Positions 20,955-32,923 of a DNA stretch of 64,000 nucleotides are shown here, in pieces. Source of the stretch: Proteles cristata cristata. Taxonomy: Eukaryota; Chordata; Mammalia; Carnivora; Hyaenidae. The notes beneath the pieces are model-generated. The model worked only from the letters and a program-made list of their open reading frames with translations. It made no database searches and was not told the DNA's origin. The stretch spans positions 930,001 through 994,000 of the forward strand of contig JAESUZ010000132.1 in NCBI GenBank assembly GCA_017311185.1, in the 5' to 3' direction. How positions within the stretch are numbered: the stretch's first letter is position 1; each line of letters opens with the position of its first letter. A program made the position numbers and the translations under genes.

Positions 20955-21120
20955 GTCAACCCTACCAGCAACCCTGCAGGGGGACACATCATTATGTCCA
21001 TTTTGTAGGCGTGCAGACTGAGGCTTGAAAGATTTAGTGGACTGCTCAAGTTCACACAGCTGACCCAAAGAATCAACCTAGGTCCTCTGATCCCTGAAGC
21101 CTGCGCTTCTGCCCACGGTC
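20955..21120 (-). mobile_element. MIR fossil, antisense
   Basis: AACCCTGCAGGGGGACACATC, ATTTTGTAGGCGTGCAGACTGAGGC, TGCTCAAGTTCACACAGCTG: antisense MIR core. Confidence 0.8.
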
Positions 21121-21569
21121 CCTATGGTATGTCTCTTGGCCTGGGCATCTGTGTTGTGGTCATCCAGGCTGCGTGGACAGGCAAACAGGGCATGGCTGAG
21201 GGCTCCGCTGCGCCAGGAAGGGGTTAACTGGGACGCCCTCAGCAAGCTCCTAGTTGCCACGGCAACAGCAAGGTTTGGGGGAGTCGGAGGCCAGCGTGGC
21301 AGGATCCTCTGAGTCACTGGATGTTTATTCTGTGGCAAACCCCTTGCTTGCAGAGTCTTCCGTGACTGCACGTGGCCACCAGGAGTGGCTGGCGGGGGCC
21401 AGGGTAAGGGCACGAGTTCTCTGAGTGAAGCCCAGAGACCTCAGCAGAGCTGCCCGTCACCAGCACTGCCTTTGGAGCCCTTCCCACCAGGAAGACCCCA
21501 GGCTTTCAGCTCCCAGATCCCCAGACTAGGTGGGAAGCAGCTCTGAACACAAACCTGGGGTGAGGAAGG
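21121..21569. other. Non-repetitive intergenic DNA
   Basis: No gene or repeat recognised. Confidence 0.5.
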
Positions 21570-21665
21570 TTAATCAGTCATTCGTTTATTCATTCTTTTG
21601 CCAAATATTTCCTGCTGGACCTAAATACACCAGTCACTGGAGCAGGTGCTGTGACCTGGGATCAG
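21570..21665 (-). mobile_element. L2 3' end fossil, antisense
   Basis: TCATTCGTTTATTCATTCTTTTGCCAAATATTTCCTGC resembles the reverse complement of the L2 terminus. Confidence 0.5.
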
Positions 21666-21734
21666 ATTACAGAAGCCAGATGGGCCCTGCGCTCATGGAG
21701 CTGCCTTTCCAGGGGACTGGAAGACCCCACCACA

Positions 21735-21895
21735 TGCCTTCAGTGTCACTTTGGGCAAGTCCCTTTCCCTCTCTGAGCTCCTCTGCAAAATGGGGCCCAT
21801 AATGCCCACGTTGCAGGGATGCTGGTGTGGACAGGGCGATATATCTGAAGCATTTACCTGGGTGCCCAGCACACGATGGGGCTAAACATGCAGTT
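21735..21895 (+). mobile_element. MIR fossil, sense
   Basis: GTGTCACTTTGGGCAAGTCCC, CTCTGAGCTCCTCTGCAAAATGGGGCCC and CCTGGGTGCCCAGCACACGATGG match MIR order. Confidence 0.75.
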
Positions 21896-23385
21896 ATGAC
21901 ATAAACGCCCATAGGCTGCTCACCATTTCTCCCAGCCTCAGAAGCCAGGCGATGATAAAATTCACAAATGAGGGACCCTAGGATCTAGACTCTGGGGCTC
22001 ATTGTGAGACAAAAATCTCAATACTGGTCCAGTTAGAGGGACCAGGGGCACGGGACCTTGGATTCTGTTTGCCCATTTGTAATACGGGTGCGATCCTCCA
22101 ACCCTTAAAGGAGGGAACATACCTGGTACTGGGCAGTACCGCAGTGGACATTTGACCATTCTGTTCCTCCCTCTGAGCTACCCCTGGAAGAGTCCAAGGC
22201 CATCGCCCCTCCCCCACACACACACCCTGGTAAGACCCCATCCTGGCCTCCCTCTCCAGCCCAACTAAGCTTCTTGCCTACAATACGGATCTCAGCAGTT
22301 ATCTGTTGATTTGATTCAAATCTGCTTTTCCAAGCCAGACTACCCTAGCCAGGGGAAAGCCTCCGCCCAGTACCCATTCAGGACTCTGAATCCCTCTCAG
22401 CCCTTTCCCTCGCAGCCCCGAGCTGGTGTGCCCTGGCAGTGGAAGCAAGAACTTGATTATGTGACCCACCCTGCCCTGCACGCCAGGCCTGTTTTCACGG
22501 AAGGAACCCCAAGGTCCTCGGGGTCCGACCGAGAACCACCCTCTGCGGCCTCAGCACAGGGCGAGGCTGCTGCTGGGGGACAGGAGGTCAGCCAGGCAGG
22601 TCACAGACGGGAGCAACATGTACATGAAACCCACATTAGAGAGCAGGCAGAGAAGGAGAAAAACTTACAAGAATTTCAGATTTCATAGCTCAGAAATACA
22701 AAACTTCCGCGTAATCGTCATGGGAAAACTCAAAATGTTGGAGCACTTTCTCACACTTAACTTTGTCAGCTTAGTGTTGATTTTGTTTTGTACTGCTTGT
22801 GGCCTGATTGTTGGGGGGGTGGGGGGGTGGGCTGGTGCCTCTAGAAGTCTTCATCAAGCCCTGGGAAATGAAAGCAGGGCGCACGGTCTGTGGGGGCCCC
22901 CCAAGTCTGTCCCTAAAGGACAGAGAAGGAAGGTGTCTTCCTCTTTCTGTCAGACACCGAAGGAGGTGAACTTGAGCTGGTGCTGAGTCGTCCAGAATTT
23001 TCTTCTCTCTCCACTCTTGAGAACTTTCCCCTTGGCTGGGTGTCAGGGTACACATACCAGGACGGGGCTTACAGAGCAGATCCTAGCTGTCACTCGTTGG
23101 TGAAAGGTCAGTGGGTGGGGAAGATGCTGTTGGGGTCCCTGGAGGGGGGACCTGCAGAGACGGAGAAGTTTCCAGCCAGCCCAGGATCTTTAACAAAGGA
23201 TCCGGCCAAACCCTAAAAGAAAAGGACAGGCAGACAGACCGGCCTGGCACACACCTCCCCCTGAGGAGATCAGAAAACGCTTGAACCACAGAAGGAAAGG
23301 ATGCAGGTGACAGGAGAGAAGAAAGAAGCCTGGAGAGAATGTCCAGGGATTTCTGTTCTGTTCCGGTCTGTTCTTTTTTCTTTAT
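21896..23385. other. Non-repetitive intergenic DNA
   Basis: No gene recognised. A G-rich run at 22814-22831 has quadruplex potential. An AT-rich segment at about 22610-22800 stands out from its GC-rich surroundings but is not a repeat I can name. Confidence 0.5.
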
Positions 23386-23455
23386 TCTCTTCTCTCTCCC
23401 TCCCTCCCTCCCTCTTTCCCACCCTCCCTCCATCCCTCCTTCTCTTTTTCCTTTT
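23386..23455 (+). repeat. (CCCT)n/CT-rich low-complexity tract
   Basis: Runs of CCCT with CT-only interruptions, ending in CTTTTTCCTTTT just before an antisense SINE. Confidence 0.9.
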
Positions 23456-23655
23456 AAAATTTGTTTTAATGTTTATTTATTTTTGAGAGAAAGAGTGTGA
23501 GTGGGGGAGGGGCAGAGAGACACAGAATCTGAAGCAGGATACAGGCCCTGAGCTGTCAGCCCAGAGCCTGATGTGGGGCTTGAACTCACAAGCTGTGAGA
23601 TCATGACCTGAGCCGAAGTCAGCTGCCCAGCCGACTGAGCCACCCAGGCGTCCCT
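23456..23655 (-). mobile_element. CAN-SINE, antisense
   Basis: TTAATGTTTATTTATTTTTGAGAG at the left, GA-rich middle, head ending CCACCCAGGCGTCCC. It lies between CT-rich low-complexity DNA and the antisense L1. Confidence 0.94.
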
Positions 23656-24027
23656 CCTTCCTTCCTTTTTAAATAGACTATTTTTTAGAGCATTTTTGAG
23701 TTCACGGTAAAATTGTGCAGAAAGTACAGAATTGCTGTATGCCTCTGCCCCCACTCACAAACAGTCCCCCCTTTCCGATCATCAACACCCCCACCAGAGC
23801 AGTTCATTTGTTACAGTCGATGAACCTGTGTAGACACAGCATTATCACCCAACTATATACTAAGAGGGTTCACTCTTAGTGCTGTACATTCTATGGGTTT
23901 TGGTAAATATGGAAAAATATGTATCAACCAATAGGTATCACACCTCATAGTGTCACTGCCCTAGAAATCCTCTGTGCTTCACCTGTGCATCCGTCCCTTC
24001 CACCTAACTCCTGGCAATCACTCATCG

Positions 24028-24226
24028 GCTTTTTTTTTTAATGTTTGTTTATTTATTTTGAAAGAGAGAGCAAGCACGAGCAGAGGAAGAGCAGAGAGAG
24101 AATCCCAAGTAGGCCCAGCACTGACAGCAAAGAGCCCAATGTGGGGCTCAAACTCACCATGATATCATGACCTGAGCCGAAATCAAGAGTCAGATACTTA
24201 ACCACTGAACCACCCAGGCATTCCCC
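24028..24226 (-). mobile_element. CAN-SINE, antisense, in L1
   Basis: Inserted between the L1 sequences CTGGCAATCACTCATC and CACTGACCTTTTAACC, which join in the L1 consensus. The head ends CCACCCAGGCATTCCCC. Confidence 0.92.
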
Positions 24227-24674
24227 AACACTGACCTTTTAACCATCTCCATGGATTTGCCTTTTCTAGCATGCCCTATAGTTAGAACGTATATAGCCTT
24301 TTCTGATTGGCTTCTTTCACCTACTAATGTGCATTGAAGTTTTCCCCCATGTCTTTTCAAGGTTTGAGAGCTCATTTCTTTTTTAGCCCAGAACAATATT
24401 CCGCTGTCTGGATATGCCACAGTTTGTTTATCCATTCACCGAGTGAAGGACATCTTGGTTGCTTTCAAGTTTGGGCAATTACGAATAAAGCTGCTATAAA
24501 CATCTGTGTGCATGTTTCTGTGTGGACACAAGCTTCCGCTCCTTTGGGTAAGATCAAGGAGTGTGATGGCTGGATTGTATAGGAAGCGTATGTTTACCTT
24601 GGTAGGAAACTGCCAAACTGCCTTCCAAAGTAGTTGTACCAGGTTGCATCCCCATCAGGAATGAGTGAGAGTTC

Positions 24675-24906
24675 TTTTTGCTTTTAACGTTTTTTTTTTT
24701 ATATTTTTTTATTTATTTCTAAGAGAGAGAGAGAGAGAGACAGCGTGAGCAGGGGAGGGTCAGAGAGAGGAGTCACAGACTGAAACAGGCTCCAGGCTCT
24801 GAGCTGACAGCACAGAGCCCAACGCGGGGCTCGAACCCACGAACCGCGAGATCATGACCCAAGCGAAAGTCGGACGCTTAACCGACTAAGCCACCCAGGC
24901 GCCCCC
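24675..24906 (-). mobile_element. CAN-SINE, antisense, in the tail of a short SINE in L1
   Basis: Full-length with head ending CCACCCAGGCGCCCCC. It lies inside the target-site duplication that belongs to the short SINE at 24907-25010. Confidence 0.93.
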
Positions 24907-25010
24907 GTATTTTTTTTTTTAATGTAAGCTTTACATCCCACGTGAGGCTTGAACTCATGACCCCCAGATCAAGAGTCACATGTTCTACTGACTGAGACAG
25001 CCAGGCGCCC
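24907..25010 (-). mobile_element. Short-form CAN-SINE, antisense, in L1
   Basis: TGAGTGAGAGTTC (24662-24674) and TGAGTAAGGGTTC (25011-25023) flank this element plus the SINE at 24675-24906. This short SINE therefore inserted first and was hit in its A-tail later. Confidence 0.9.
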
Positions 25011-25273
25011 TGAGTAAGGGTTCCTGTTGCTCCACTTCCTCACCAGCATTTGGTGTCATCAGTGTTCTAGAATGTGGCCTTTCTAATGGAGCGCAGTAGT
25101 ATCTCAGTGTCGTCTTCATTTGCAATTTCCCAATGACATTGGATGTGGAGCATCTTTCCATACGCTTATTTGCCATCTGTGTATCTTTGGTGAGATGTCT
25201 GTTCAGGTGTTTGGCCCATTTAAAAAATTGGGTTGTTTGTTTTTTTATTGCTGAGTTTTAAGAGTCCTTTGTA

Positions 25274-25497
25274 GGGGCTCCTGGGTGGCTCAGTCAGTTA
25301 AGCATCTGACTTTGGCTCAGGTCATGATCTCATGGTTCATGGGTTCTAGCCCCATGTTGAACTCTGTGCTGACAGTTCAGAACCTGGAGCCTGCTTCAGA
25401 TTCTGTTTACCGCCCCCCTTCTCTCTGCCCTTCCCCTGCTCATGGTCTGTCTGTCTGTCTCTCTCAAAAATAAATAAACATTAAAAGAAAAAAAAAA
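25274..25497 (+). mobile_element. CAN-SINE, sense, in L1
   Basis: Target-site duplication AGAGTCCTTTGTA (25261-25273) and AGAGGCCTCTGTA (25498-25510). It splits the L1 sequence reading GAGTCCTTTGTATATTTTGG. Confidence 0.94.
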
Positions 25498-25600
25498 AGA
25501 GGCCTCTGTATATTTTGGAGAACAAGTCTTTCTTAGATCTGTCTTTTGCAAATATATTCTCCCAATATATGGCTTGCCTTCTCATTCTCTTGACCCCCAC

Positions 25601-25907
25601 CTTTAGAGCTGATGGTTCCAGCCCTTGACCAGCCAAACGTGGTACTGGGTCTAGCCCTTTATCACCCAAGTCAAGACTTCTCCAACCGGTAGGCTTTGCT
25701 CTGGGTGACTTACAGGCTGGCAGAGACCTTGTCAGATGTGCACGTGGTCTGGTGGCCCCGCCCCACCAGATCCAGGGTCCTTCCTCCTGCAGGGGCTGCT
25801 CCTACTTACCTTTGTGCAGACCTGACTCTGCTTCAGACCCAACTGACCTAGTGCGGGGGAAAAAAGAGGTCGGAATGATGGCCAGAGAGAGGCTGAAGGT
25901 GCCGATA
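25601..25907. other. Intergenic DNA without recognised features
   Basis: Unique-looking sequence between the antisense L1 and a short SINE. Confidence 0.45.
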
Positions 25908-26018
25908 TTTTTTAGTTTATTTCTTTATTAAGTAACCTCCATACCCAACGTGGAGCTAGAACTCACAACCCTGAGATCAAGAGTTGCATGCTCTTCCAAC
26001 TGAGCCCGCCAGGAACCC
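25908..26018 (-). mobile_element. Short-form CAN-SINE, antisense
   Basis: TTTATTAAGTAACCTCCATACCCAACGTGG, then a degraded head ending CCGCCAGGAACCCC. Confidence 0.85.
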
Positions 26019-26049
26019 CTGGAGGTACCATTTAAATGGAAAAGTCAGG

Positions 26050-26400
26050 GAAGGTGCCACTGATAATGTCACACCACGCTGAGCTGAAACCTGGAGCCAA
26101 GGAAGCTCCCAGCAGCAAAGGGGCCCAGAAGAGGGAAGGTCGAGTGCAAAGGCTTTGGCCTATGTGGCCGAGGCAGAAAGTGCCAGAGGATTAGGAGATG
26201 TGGCCACAAAGTTTCAAAGATTGGAATGGAGGCAGGCCATAGTCAGAAGTTTGGATTTATTCCAGATGCAGCAGGAAGTCACTGGAGGGCTTTCAGCCTA
26301 GAAATGATTTGCATTTTTAAAAGCCTGCCCCAGCTACTAGGTAGAGGACAGATTACAAAGGAAAGAGCAAGAGGGGAAGCAGGGAGACTAGTTGGGCATT
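26050..26400 (-). mobile_element. L2 fossil, antisense
   Basis: AGAAGTTTGGATTTATTCCAG, GCAGGAAGTCACTGGAGGGC, ATTTGCATTTTTAAAAGCC and GAAGCAGGGAGACTAGTTGG are the ordered landmarks of antisense L2. Confidence 0.8.
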
Positions 26401-26703
26401 TATCATTTTGGTTAATATGAATATCCAAGCCTAATAGCGTCTCCCTTGCAGGCAATCATGGGGGCCAGTTGCATACGATCCATGCACACTCACTGCAAAC
26501 CCACACACACCTCAGGTCCCCCACACTCATACACATCCACAGCCTGCCCTGGATGCAGTGCACATGCATGCATTCATGTTCCCCTAGGTGCACAGAGGCA
26601 CACAATATGTTCCTATGCATGACTCCAGCAAAGGTATCTTCATGCACCAACAAGAACACACACTCCCATTTATACATTTTCTTACACATGTATGAGATAC
26701 TTT
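26401..26703. other. Degenerate CA-rich intergenic DNA
   Basis: Many scattered CACA and ACACAC blocks at about 26470-26690, probably a decayed CA repeat region. No gene recognised. Confidence 0.5.
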
Positions 26704-26907
26704 CTTTCTTTCTTTTTTTTAAATGTTAAATGTTAATTTTGAGAGAGAGATAGAGTATGAGCAGGGGAGGGGCAGGGAAACACAGAATCCAAAGCAGCCT
26801 CCAGGCTCCAAGCTGTCAGCCTGATGCGGGGCTCAAACCCATGAACTGTGAGTTCATGACAAGAGCTAAAGTCGAAGTTGGAAGCTCAACTGACACCCAG
26901 GCACCCC
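26704..26907 (-). mobile_element. CAN-SINE, antisense
   Basis: Exact 11-bp target-site duplication TGAGATACTTT at 26693-26703 and 26908-26918. Confidence 0.95.
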
Positions 26908-26918
26908 TGAGATACTTT

Positions 26919-27539
26919 TATCCACAGACACACATTTTCTACACAGCTTCACGTATACACCATTTCCCATTTTCCAAAGAGAAGCAGGTCTGAGCACGGG
27001 AAGTGGCTGGGAAAAAGGTGTGAGGGGTTTTACAAGAGGAGATAATTGCAAACCTACTTAGTCATTGGAGAAAGAAAATGCTTGAAAGCCTGCTTTACCC
27101 TAAATTGCAGTTGATGGCTGGGCCAGCCAGTTATTAGCAAGACTGCATTAAAGCTTTCATTCCCCAGGTTGGGGGCTCCCCCCCACACCCCTATTTTGGT
27201 TCTTCCTCATGCAGCCACTGCGGGCCACCTACCCACCCACGTGTCACATTAAGCAGCTGTCACTACACTCCCAGTGACTCACAAGGCATGGGGGGAGGGG
27301 GCAGACTGATGTCCCCTGAGGGCTGAGAAGCCCTGTGGCTCCCAGGAGGGGAAGGGATGGGAGGAGTGAAGGGAGGAGGACCTCGTGAGGGGTGAAGGGG
27401 GTGGGGCGGGTACTGCTTTGTGACTTCCCAGAAAGACCTTTTCAAGGCCCCCCGCAGAACCCTCCCCCCACCCCCACCACTTCCTGTCCAGCACTTTCCA
27501 CTTCCAGCCCTGAGAGCCAGCCATAGTGACCCGCCAGCA
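26919..27539. other. Non-repetitive intergenic DNA
   Basis: No gene recognised. GC-rich from about 27270, with G-rich runs near 27290-27420. Confidence 0.5.
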
Positions 27540-27840
27540 ACCAGCAGTGATTCAAACACACACCTTTGGATCTTTGCATATGCTGCTCCTAAGGCCCCCT
27601 GAAACAGCTAACTTATCCTTCCAGACTCAGCTTAGAAGCCACCTCCTCCGGAAAGTCTTCCCTGATTGCCCCACCTTGTCCTTGCAATTAGAGGTCCTTC
27701 CTGTGCTCCTGTCCATACTCACACTTACTGCACTGTCCAGCACCCACAGTGTTATCTGTTGTCTGTTGCCCCATCAGGGCACATGATGTACTGCTCCCTG
27801 GCACATAGTAGGTGCTGAACAAATATTTCTTGAATAAAAA
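27540..27840 (+). mobile_element. L2 3' end fossil, sense
   Basis: CTTCCAGACTCAGCTTAGAAGCCACCTCC, AGTCTTCCCTGATTGCCCCACC and CCTGGCACATAGTAGGTGCTG, then AACAAATATTTCTTGAATAAA, follow L2 order to the terminus. Confidence 0.88.
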
Positions 27841-28204
27841 AAAGTTGCTCCTATGAGCCAGTGACACTAGAAAGGAGATCCCTTCTGGAAAAGAATCTCT
27901 GCTTCCTCTACCTTTTTTGCTATTCCTAGAGCCACCTGATGACCACTAAGGCTTCAGTTCACACAGTAGGACACCTGTGGCCACGTTTCTCTTCTACCTC
28001 TTCTGTCTTCAACCTACTCTGGTGTGTGTGGCTGGGATAACGCTGGGCCCCCTGGGTTGGGGCAGGAGATAATGGGGGAGATTTGTAAAGTGGGGTGACA
28101 TGGGACAGAGAAATTCAAGTTAAATGTATCTAATTCCCTATTACTTTCTATGGGGAGAGAGTGGTAGACACGGAGGGGAGAATAAGGCTGGGCATTTGGG
28201 GATT
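27841..28204. other. Non-repetitive intergenic DNA
   Basis: No gene or repeat recognised. Confidence 0.5.
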
Positions 28205-28219
28205 GAAAAGGGCAAGAGA

Positions 28220-28468
28220 GGGTGCCTGGGTGGCTCAGTCGGTTGAGCATCTGACTTCAGCTCAGGTCATGATCTCACAGTTCGGGGGTTCGAGCCCTGC
28301 CATGGGCTCTGTGCTGACAACTAGCTCAGAGCCTGGAGCCTGTTTCAGACTCTGTATCTCCCTCTCTCTCTGACCCTCCCCTGCTCATGCTATCATTCTC
28401 TCTCTCTCTCTCTCTCTCTCTCAGAAATAAATAAAAAACTTTTAAAAAATTAAAAGAAAAAGAAAAAC
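28220..28468 (+). mobile_element. CAN-SINE, sense, with exact 15-bp target duplication
   Basis: GAAAAGGGCAAGAGA is repeated exactly at 28205-28219 and 28469-28483. The (CT)n middle is long and the A-rich tail is extended with GAAAA units. Confidence 0.97.
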
Positions 28469-28483
28469 GAAAAGGGCAAGAGA

Positions 28484-28894
28484 AGGTTCCCAGAGAAAGA
28501 AGACCTTAAACAACCCAGATAGGGCTGAAGCAGTTTGCTGATCAAAGGAGAGGGCTGGTCAGAGCATTGGCACTACTCAGAAATCTGAGCTGTGCCAAGA
28601 GAGGAGGTTTAATGCCTCAGGACCTGGACAGTGCTTGTGGTCAAACAGGAATCTGACTTCCCTTCCCAAGAAGCAAAGAAATATAAAACCCAATAGCTAT
28701 TATTTAGCGAGTGTTTACTAGAGAGAAGGCAAGTGCATCCTACTGCCACTTCCCAATTCCACGCCATGGCAGACATCACTAATCAGTTATGAGTGCACCC
28801 ATCACCCCCAGGCCAGGATGAGATGTCAGAATTCTTCACCCAGTGCCCCCAGGAGCCCTTACTGATCAGTTGGAGCTGGCACCTAAGGTGGACC
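28484..28894. other. Non-repetitive intergenic DNA
   Basis: No gene recognised. Confidence 0.5.
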
Positions 28895-29110
28895 CTTTTT
28901 GAGTGCCAAGTGCTTAAAAATTTATCTCATCCAATTCTCACACTAAATCTATGACATCAATATTAACTTTTATTTCCCAGGTGAGGAACAAAGAAGGGTC
29001 AGCATGGTTAAGAATCTGACCGAGTTCACATGGGTACTAAGAGTCAGGCTAAGAATTCAGATCCCAGTAGGTCTGTCTCCAAAGTCTATGCTCTGGCCAC
29101 TGTACCATGC
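28895..29110 (-). mobile_element. MIR fossil, antisense
   Basis: GAGTGCCAAGTGCTTAAAAATTTATCTCATCC, CCCAGGTGAGGAACAAAGAAG and TCTATGCTCTGGCCACTGTACC are antisense MIR landmarks. Confidence 0.8.
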
Positions 29111-29649
29111 AGCCTGCCTCCCCTCGGCACCTGGACCACCACGTTGTGGGCATTTGCTGGGGCTCTGTTGCCTCCCGATCTCCAGACTTCCTGTCCCATT
29201 TGAGGGGCCAGTGGGAAAGAGGCATTACCCTCTGCAAGGGCAATTGAGGAGTCTTTCAAAAGGGACTATTTGCCAAGGGCAGGCAGTGCTAAAAGAAACC
29301 AAAAGGAATTCTGAAGACCTTCATGTGACAGGGAGGGAGATGGCTGGAAGCTGAAGAAACCAGGGCTGCAAAGGAAAGAAACAAGGAAAAAAATACCCCC
29401 ACTTCGCTCCGCCCACCCTCCTAGTCTCCTCCAGTGGGAGACCCTGGCATAGGAGTTCAGCTGATACAGCCCACACAGGTCAGCCTCCTGGACTTCGGAG
29501 TTGGGCGCAAAGATAGAGGGACAGAACTCTGGAGGAATAGACTTAGAAGGAACCCCATCCAGAATGTTCCTTCCCTGTTTGAGGGGATAGGGTGGGAATT
29601 TCCCTTCCTGAGGAGTATTTATGGGCCAATAGTGTAAGTTTCAGCCTGA
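29111..29649. other. Intergenic DNA without recognised features
   Basis: Unique-looking sequence with no gene recognised. Confidence 0.45.
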
Positions 29650-30170
29650 ATCCAAAGACTTGGAGGACCAGGAGAGCCAATGGGGTAAATTCCAGTCCAA
29701 GGGCAGGAGAAGACTGATTTCCACGCTCAACAGTCAGGCAGAGAGAACATTCTCCCTTCTTCCAGCATTGGAGAGGGCAATCTGCTTTACTCAGCCTAAG
29801 GATTCAAATGTTAATCTTATCCAGAGACTCCCTCACAGAAACACCCAGAATAATGTTTGACCAAATATCTGGGCATCTCACAGTCCAGTCAAGTTGACAC
29901 ACAAAATTTCCCATCATCACACCATTCATGGCAAAGGAGTGGTAACAGCAAAGGCATCCTAAGCAGGCTGACCTTGGCAATGACGCTGACTGCCTAGCAT
30001 CCCTTGGATCCTGCCCACCTTCCAAGCTGGGACTCCAGCCTTCCCGCCGATGCTGTGAGCAGCCCCAAATCCTTCCAACAAATCTTTTCTCTGTTTGAGA
30101 ATGTCAGAATCCATTTCTGCCGCTTACAGTCAGAACCCTGAATGGCACAACCACCCAGAACAGTCTGATG
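29650..30170. mobile_element. Old interspersed repeat, family unassigned
   Basis: AGTCAGGCAGAGAGAACATTC, GGGCAATCTGCTTTACTCAG, CAAATGTTAATCTTATCCAGAG, CAGAATAATGTTTGACCAAATATCTGGG and CAGTCAAGTTGACACACAAAATT form a well-known ordered block of an abundant ancient mammalian repeat. I cannot name the family from memory. From 29990 a second, more degraded piece follows. Confidence 0.65.
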
Positions 30171-32923
30171 ATGCACAGAGTGGTGACCCCTGACAGGTGC
30201 ATCAAGAATGCATCAGGAGAGGACACACCCTTGGAGGCTCCTGGTTCCCCTTCTGAATGTCATAGCTCTGCCGTTCACAAATTTCAGCAAGCTTGCTTTG
30301 AGGTCATTTGTGCTTTCAGCGGACTGCCTCTGGGACACCCCACTCCCAGACGTGCTTCGCTTTTGGAGGCTGACAGAATAGACCGTCCTGTCCCAGGAAA
30401 AGACCTTGCCACAACCCATGTGTGGCTGCTTTGGAAGTCTACAGACAAGCAATAGATGCCCCGTAGGAATCCTCTGAGGGAAGGGCCCCTCCCTTCCCCC
30501 TCAGCAAACCCCCCCTCTCCCCCAGCAGCCTCCCTTTGCCTGAGGCCTGGAGCTGAGGTTGATCTTGACTGAGCTGTTCCAAGAAGTAGCCAGCTGTGGC
30601 CTCCCAGCCCCACGCCTAGGATTCGGATGTGTCTCTAGATGCTCAATATTTGCTCAGAGAATTAGAGGAAAAGCAAAGCGAGAACCATCGAGGTGACAGG
30701 CTGGTGCCTGCAGTTCCTGGGCCACACCAGCCCCAGGGTTTCCAGAGAAGGCAGGAGGGGCTAGGGACAGGGTGGCAGAGACGCCCTCAGCCCCAGGGAC
30801 AGCCTTGGGACTAACAGGAGGGGACTAAGGACCGAGTGGGGTTCAGAAATCCAGGTGGCTCTGCTCCCCAACTCCACACACTCTCTCCAGGGCTCCAGCC
30901 TACGGGGTGCGTGCATTGCACCTGTCAGCACCAGGGTCCCCCCACCTCTGCAGAACTGACACCTCAAGCCCAGGGCCTGGGCTCACACGGCCACCAGGCT
31001 GCAGCGAGGGCAGCACGTCCATGTTCTTGCCCCCGGGAAGCCTAGGGCTTGTGGGGGACACAGCCACATAAGTACTCGGGAGACACTGCAGGGAAGCACA
31101 GGCATGTCACAGGGGTGCCTTGAAGCAGCTCCTCTCCCTGAGACCCCTGACCTCCCTCTTCCTCCAGCCTCGTGGGTCCTGAGGACAAGCCTATGGCTTG
31201 CTCCCAAATGGCTTCCATCTGTCCTCACAACAAGGCTGGAGAGAGATCCTGGGAAGTGCCCTGGGGAGATCAGGACGCCCCCTTCCTGCCCTCTCACAGC
31301 CCCCAATACACTGTCATCTCTTCCCTGGGTGTCACTGTCCTGGCCAGCAGCCCCCAAGCTCTTGTGAATGACCCCTCCTCAGGCCAACAGGGTGTGCACC
31401 CTCTGCTGGGAGATGGCTGCCATCAGGCCCCACCGGAGCCTTGGTGCTTGCTGCTTGCTGGCGGTGCACGGGACCAGACCCCTGCCCATAGAGGGGAACA
31501 GGAATGGAAGGCCATCAGCCCAGGCCCCAGGGACCGCGTCAGACTTGAGCCTGTCTGTGTCTGGGCCACCTGTTTCCACCCCCCTTGTCCGAGGCAGCTG
31601 AGCAAAGGGGGGCCCCCTGGGGCAGGCCTGCACCTCTGCCCACCCAGCCCCTGCCTCACTGGCCTTCCCGACCTTCCATGGCTACCCACTGGGTGCTCGG
31701 CCCCAGACTGCCCTGGACAAGGGGTTACTAAGCACTGAGCCTCTCCCCCCACCGCCCCCACCCCCAGGCTCTGTGGCTCAGGAGGGACGGCTTGTGCCAG
31801 TGAGGGCCCCGGCCTGGGCTGGGAGGACCCAGTGCAGGAGAGGCAGCCTTTTATCCGGGCTCTGCAAAGCAAAGCCACCCCCCGCCCGAGGCTGGCTGGC
31901 ATTGGCATGCGCCATACATCTCCAGGATGCCGCTGTGACTGGATTATTTATAGTTCCCGGCTTACATTTCTAACACGAAAATATCACACAAAGGGAAAGG
32001 TAATGAAATCTCACCTCTCCTGCATGTCCCTCACTCCAAACTGCAGGGCTTTCCAGAAGCCCTTGTGGCTGAAGGAGGGATGAGAGGGGCCCGCCCCCGC
32101 CCCCGGCCTGCCTCCCTCCCTCCTTCTGTCAGTCACACGCACATTTCTCCTCACCCACCCCTACATTTGCTCTCAGACACATTCTCTCACGTTTTCTTTC
32201 TCTCACACATACATTTCCTCCCAGATGCACAGACAATTCTGTTCTCTCGCTCGCTCTCAGCCCACCCCGCCTGAGCCCTTCCTATCCCCCAGACACACCC
32301 CACACACCCCTGCCCTTTTCCGTTCACCACCACCGCTGTCGCCCTGCGTGACTAACTCCCTTCACTTGTGTATTTGCTTTTTTGCTTTGTCAATGAAGAC
32401 GCTGGCACATTAATTGCCAGGTCTGTCCTCTGCGCAGGCTGTCAGCTCCTTGTCACTAGTGGGTGGAAGTGTCAGCTTACATTCATCTTGCTCTGCCTTT
32501 AAAACACCCATGGGCATTGCCTCCCCGGGGAGCCCCATTCTGGGACACATGGCAGTGAGCTTGACATACACGGACACACAGAAAACACAGGTCACAGAAC
32601 ACGCCTCTCACCCTGCAGGAGGGCACATCAAAGGACACGCTCTGCAAATTGGACGCTGGCCTGGGAGGGAGTGTTTTAAGGTGCAGGGGATGAGCGGTCC
32701 CTCCTTCTGCCTCCCGATTACTGCCCTGGTGTGTTAGATAGGATGAACCCTGGGCAAGCTCCCGCGGAGAGCCGAGGCCAGCCTCTTCCCTGCCTGGCCC
32801 TCCTCACCCCTCACCCAGGCCTGAAGCAGAAGAATCAGAAAGCGACACTTCATACTGTAGCCTAGCCTGACATGTTCATGACTCATTTCTAATCCAGACG
32901 TCACAGTGACTGGGGACGCCCGT

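Larger units (their letters stand above)
23665..25600 (-). mobile_element. Antisense L1 3' region, interrupted by four SINEs
   Basis: The four L1 pieces (about 23665-24027, 24227-24674, 25011-25273, 25498-25600) read colinearly as the reverse complement of an old L1 3' end. Landmarks include CATTTGTTACAGTCGATGAACC, CACAGTTTGTTTATCCATTCACC, AAAGCTGCTATAAACATC, CCACTTCCTCACCAGCATTTGG and GGCTTGCCTTCTCATTCTC. This is one insertion later split three times. Confidence 0.92.

Noticed and set aside
20456..21076. A 206-codon minus-strand open frame
   Set aside because: It runs through unique DNA and an antisense MIR fossil, and has no known domain.
31172..31738. A 188-codon plus-strand open frame
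   Set aside because: GC-rich, proline-rich, with competing open frames on the other strand and no known domain.
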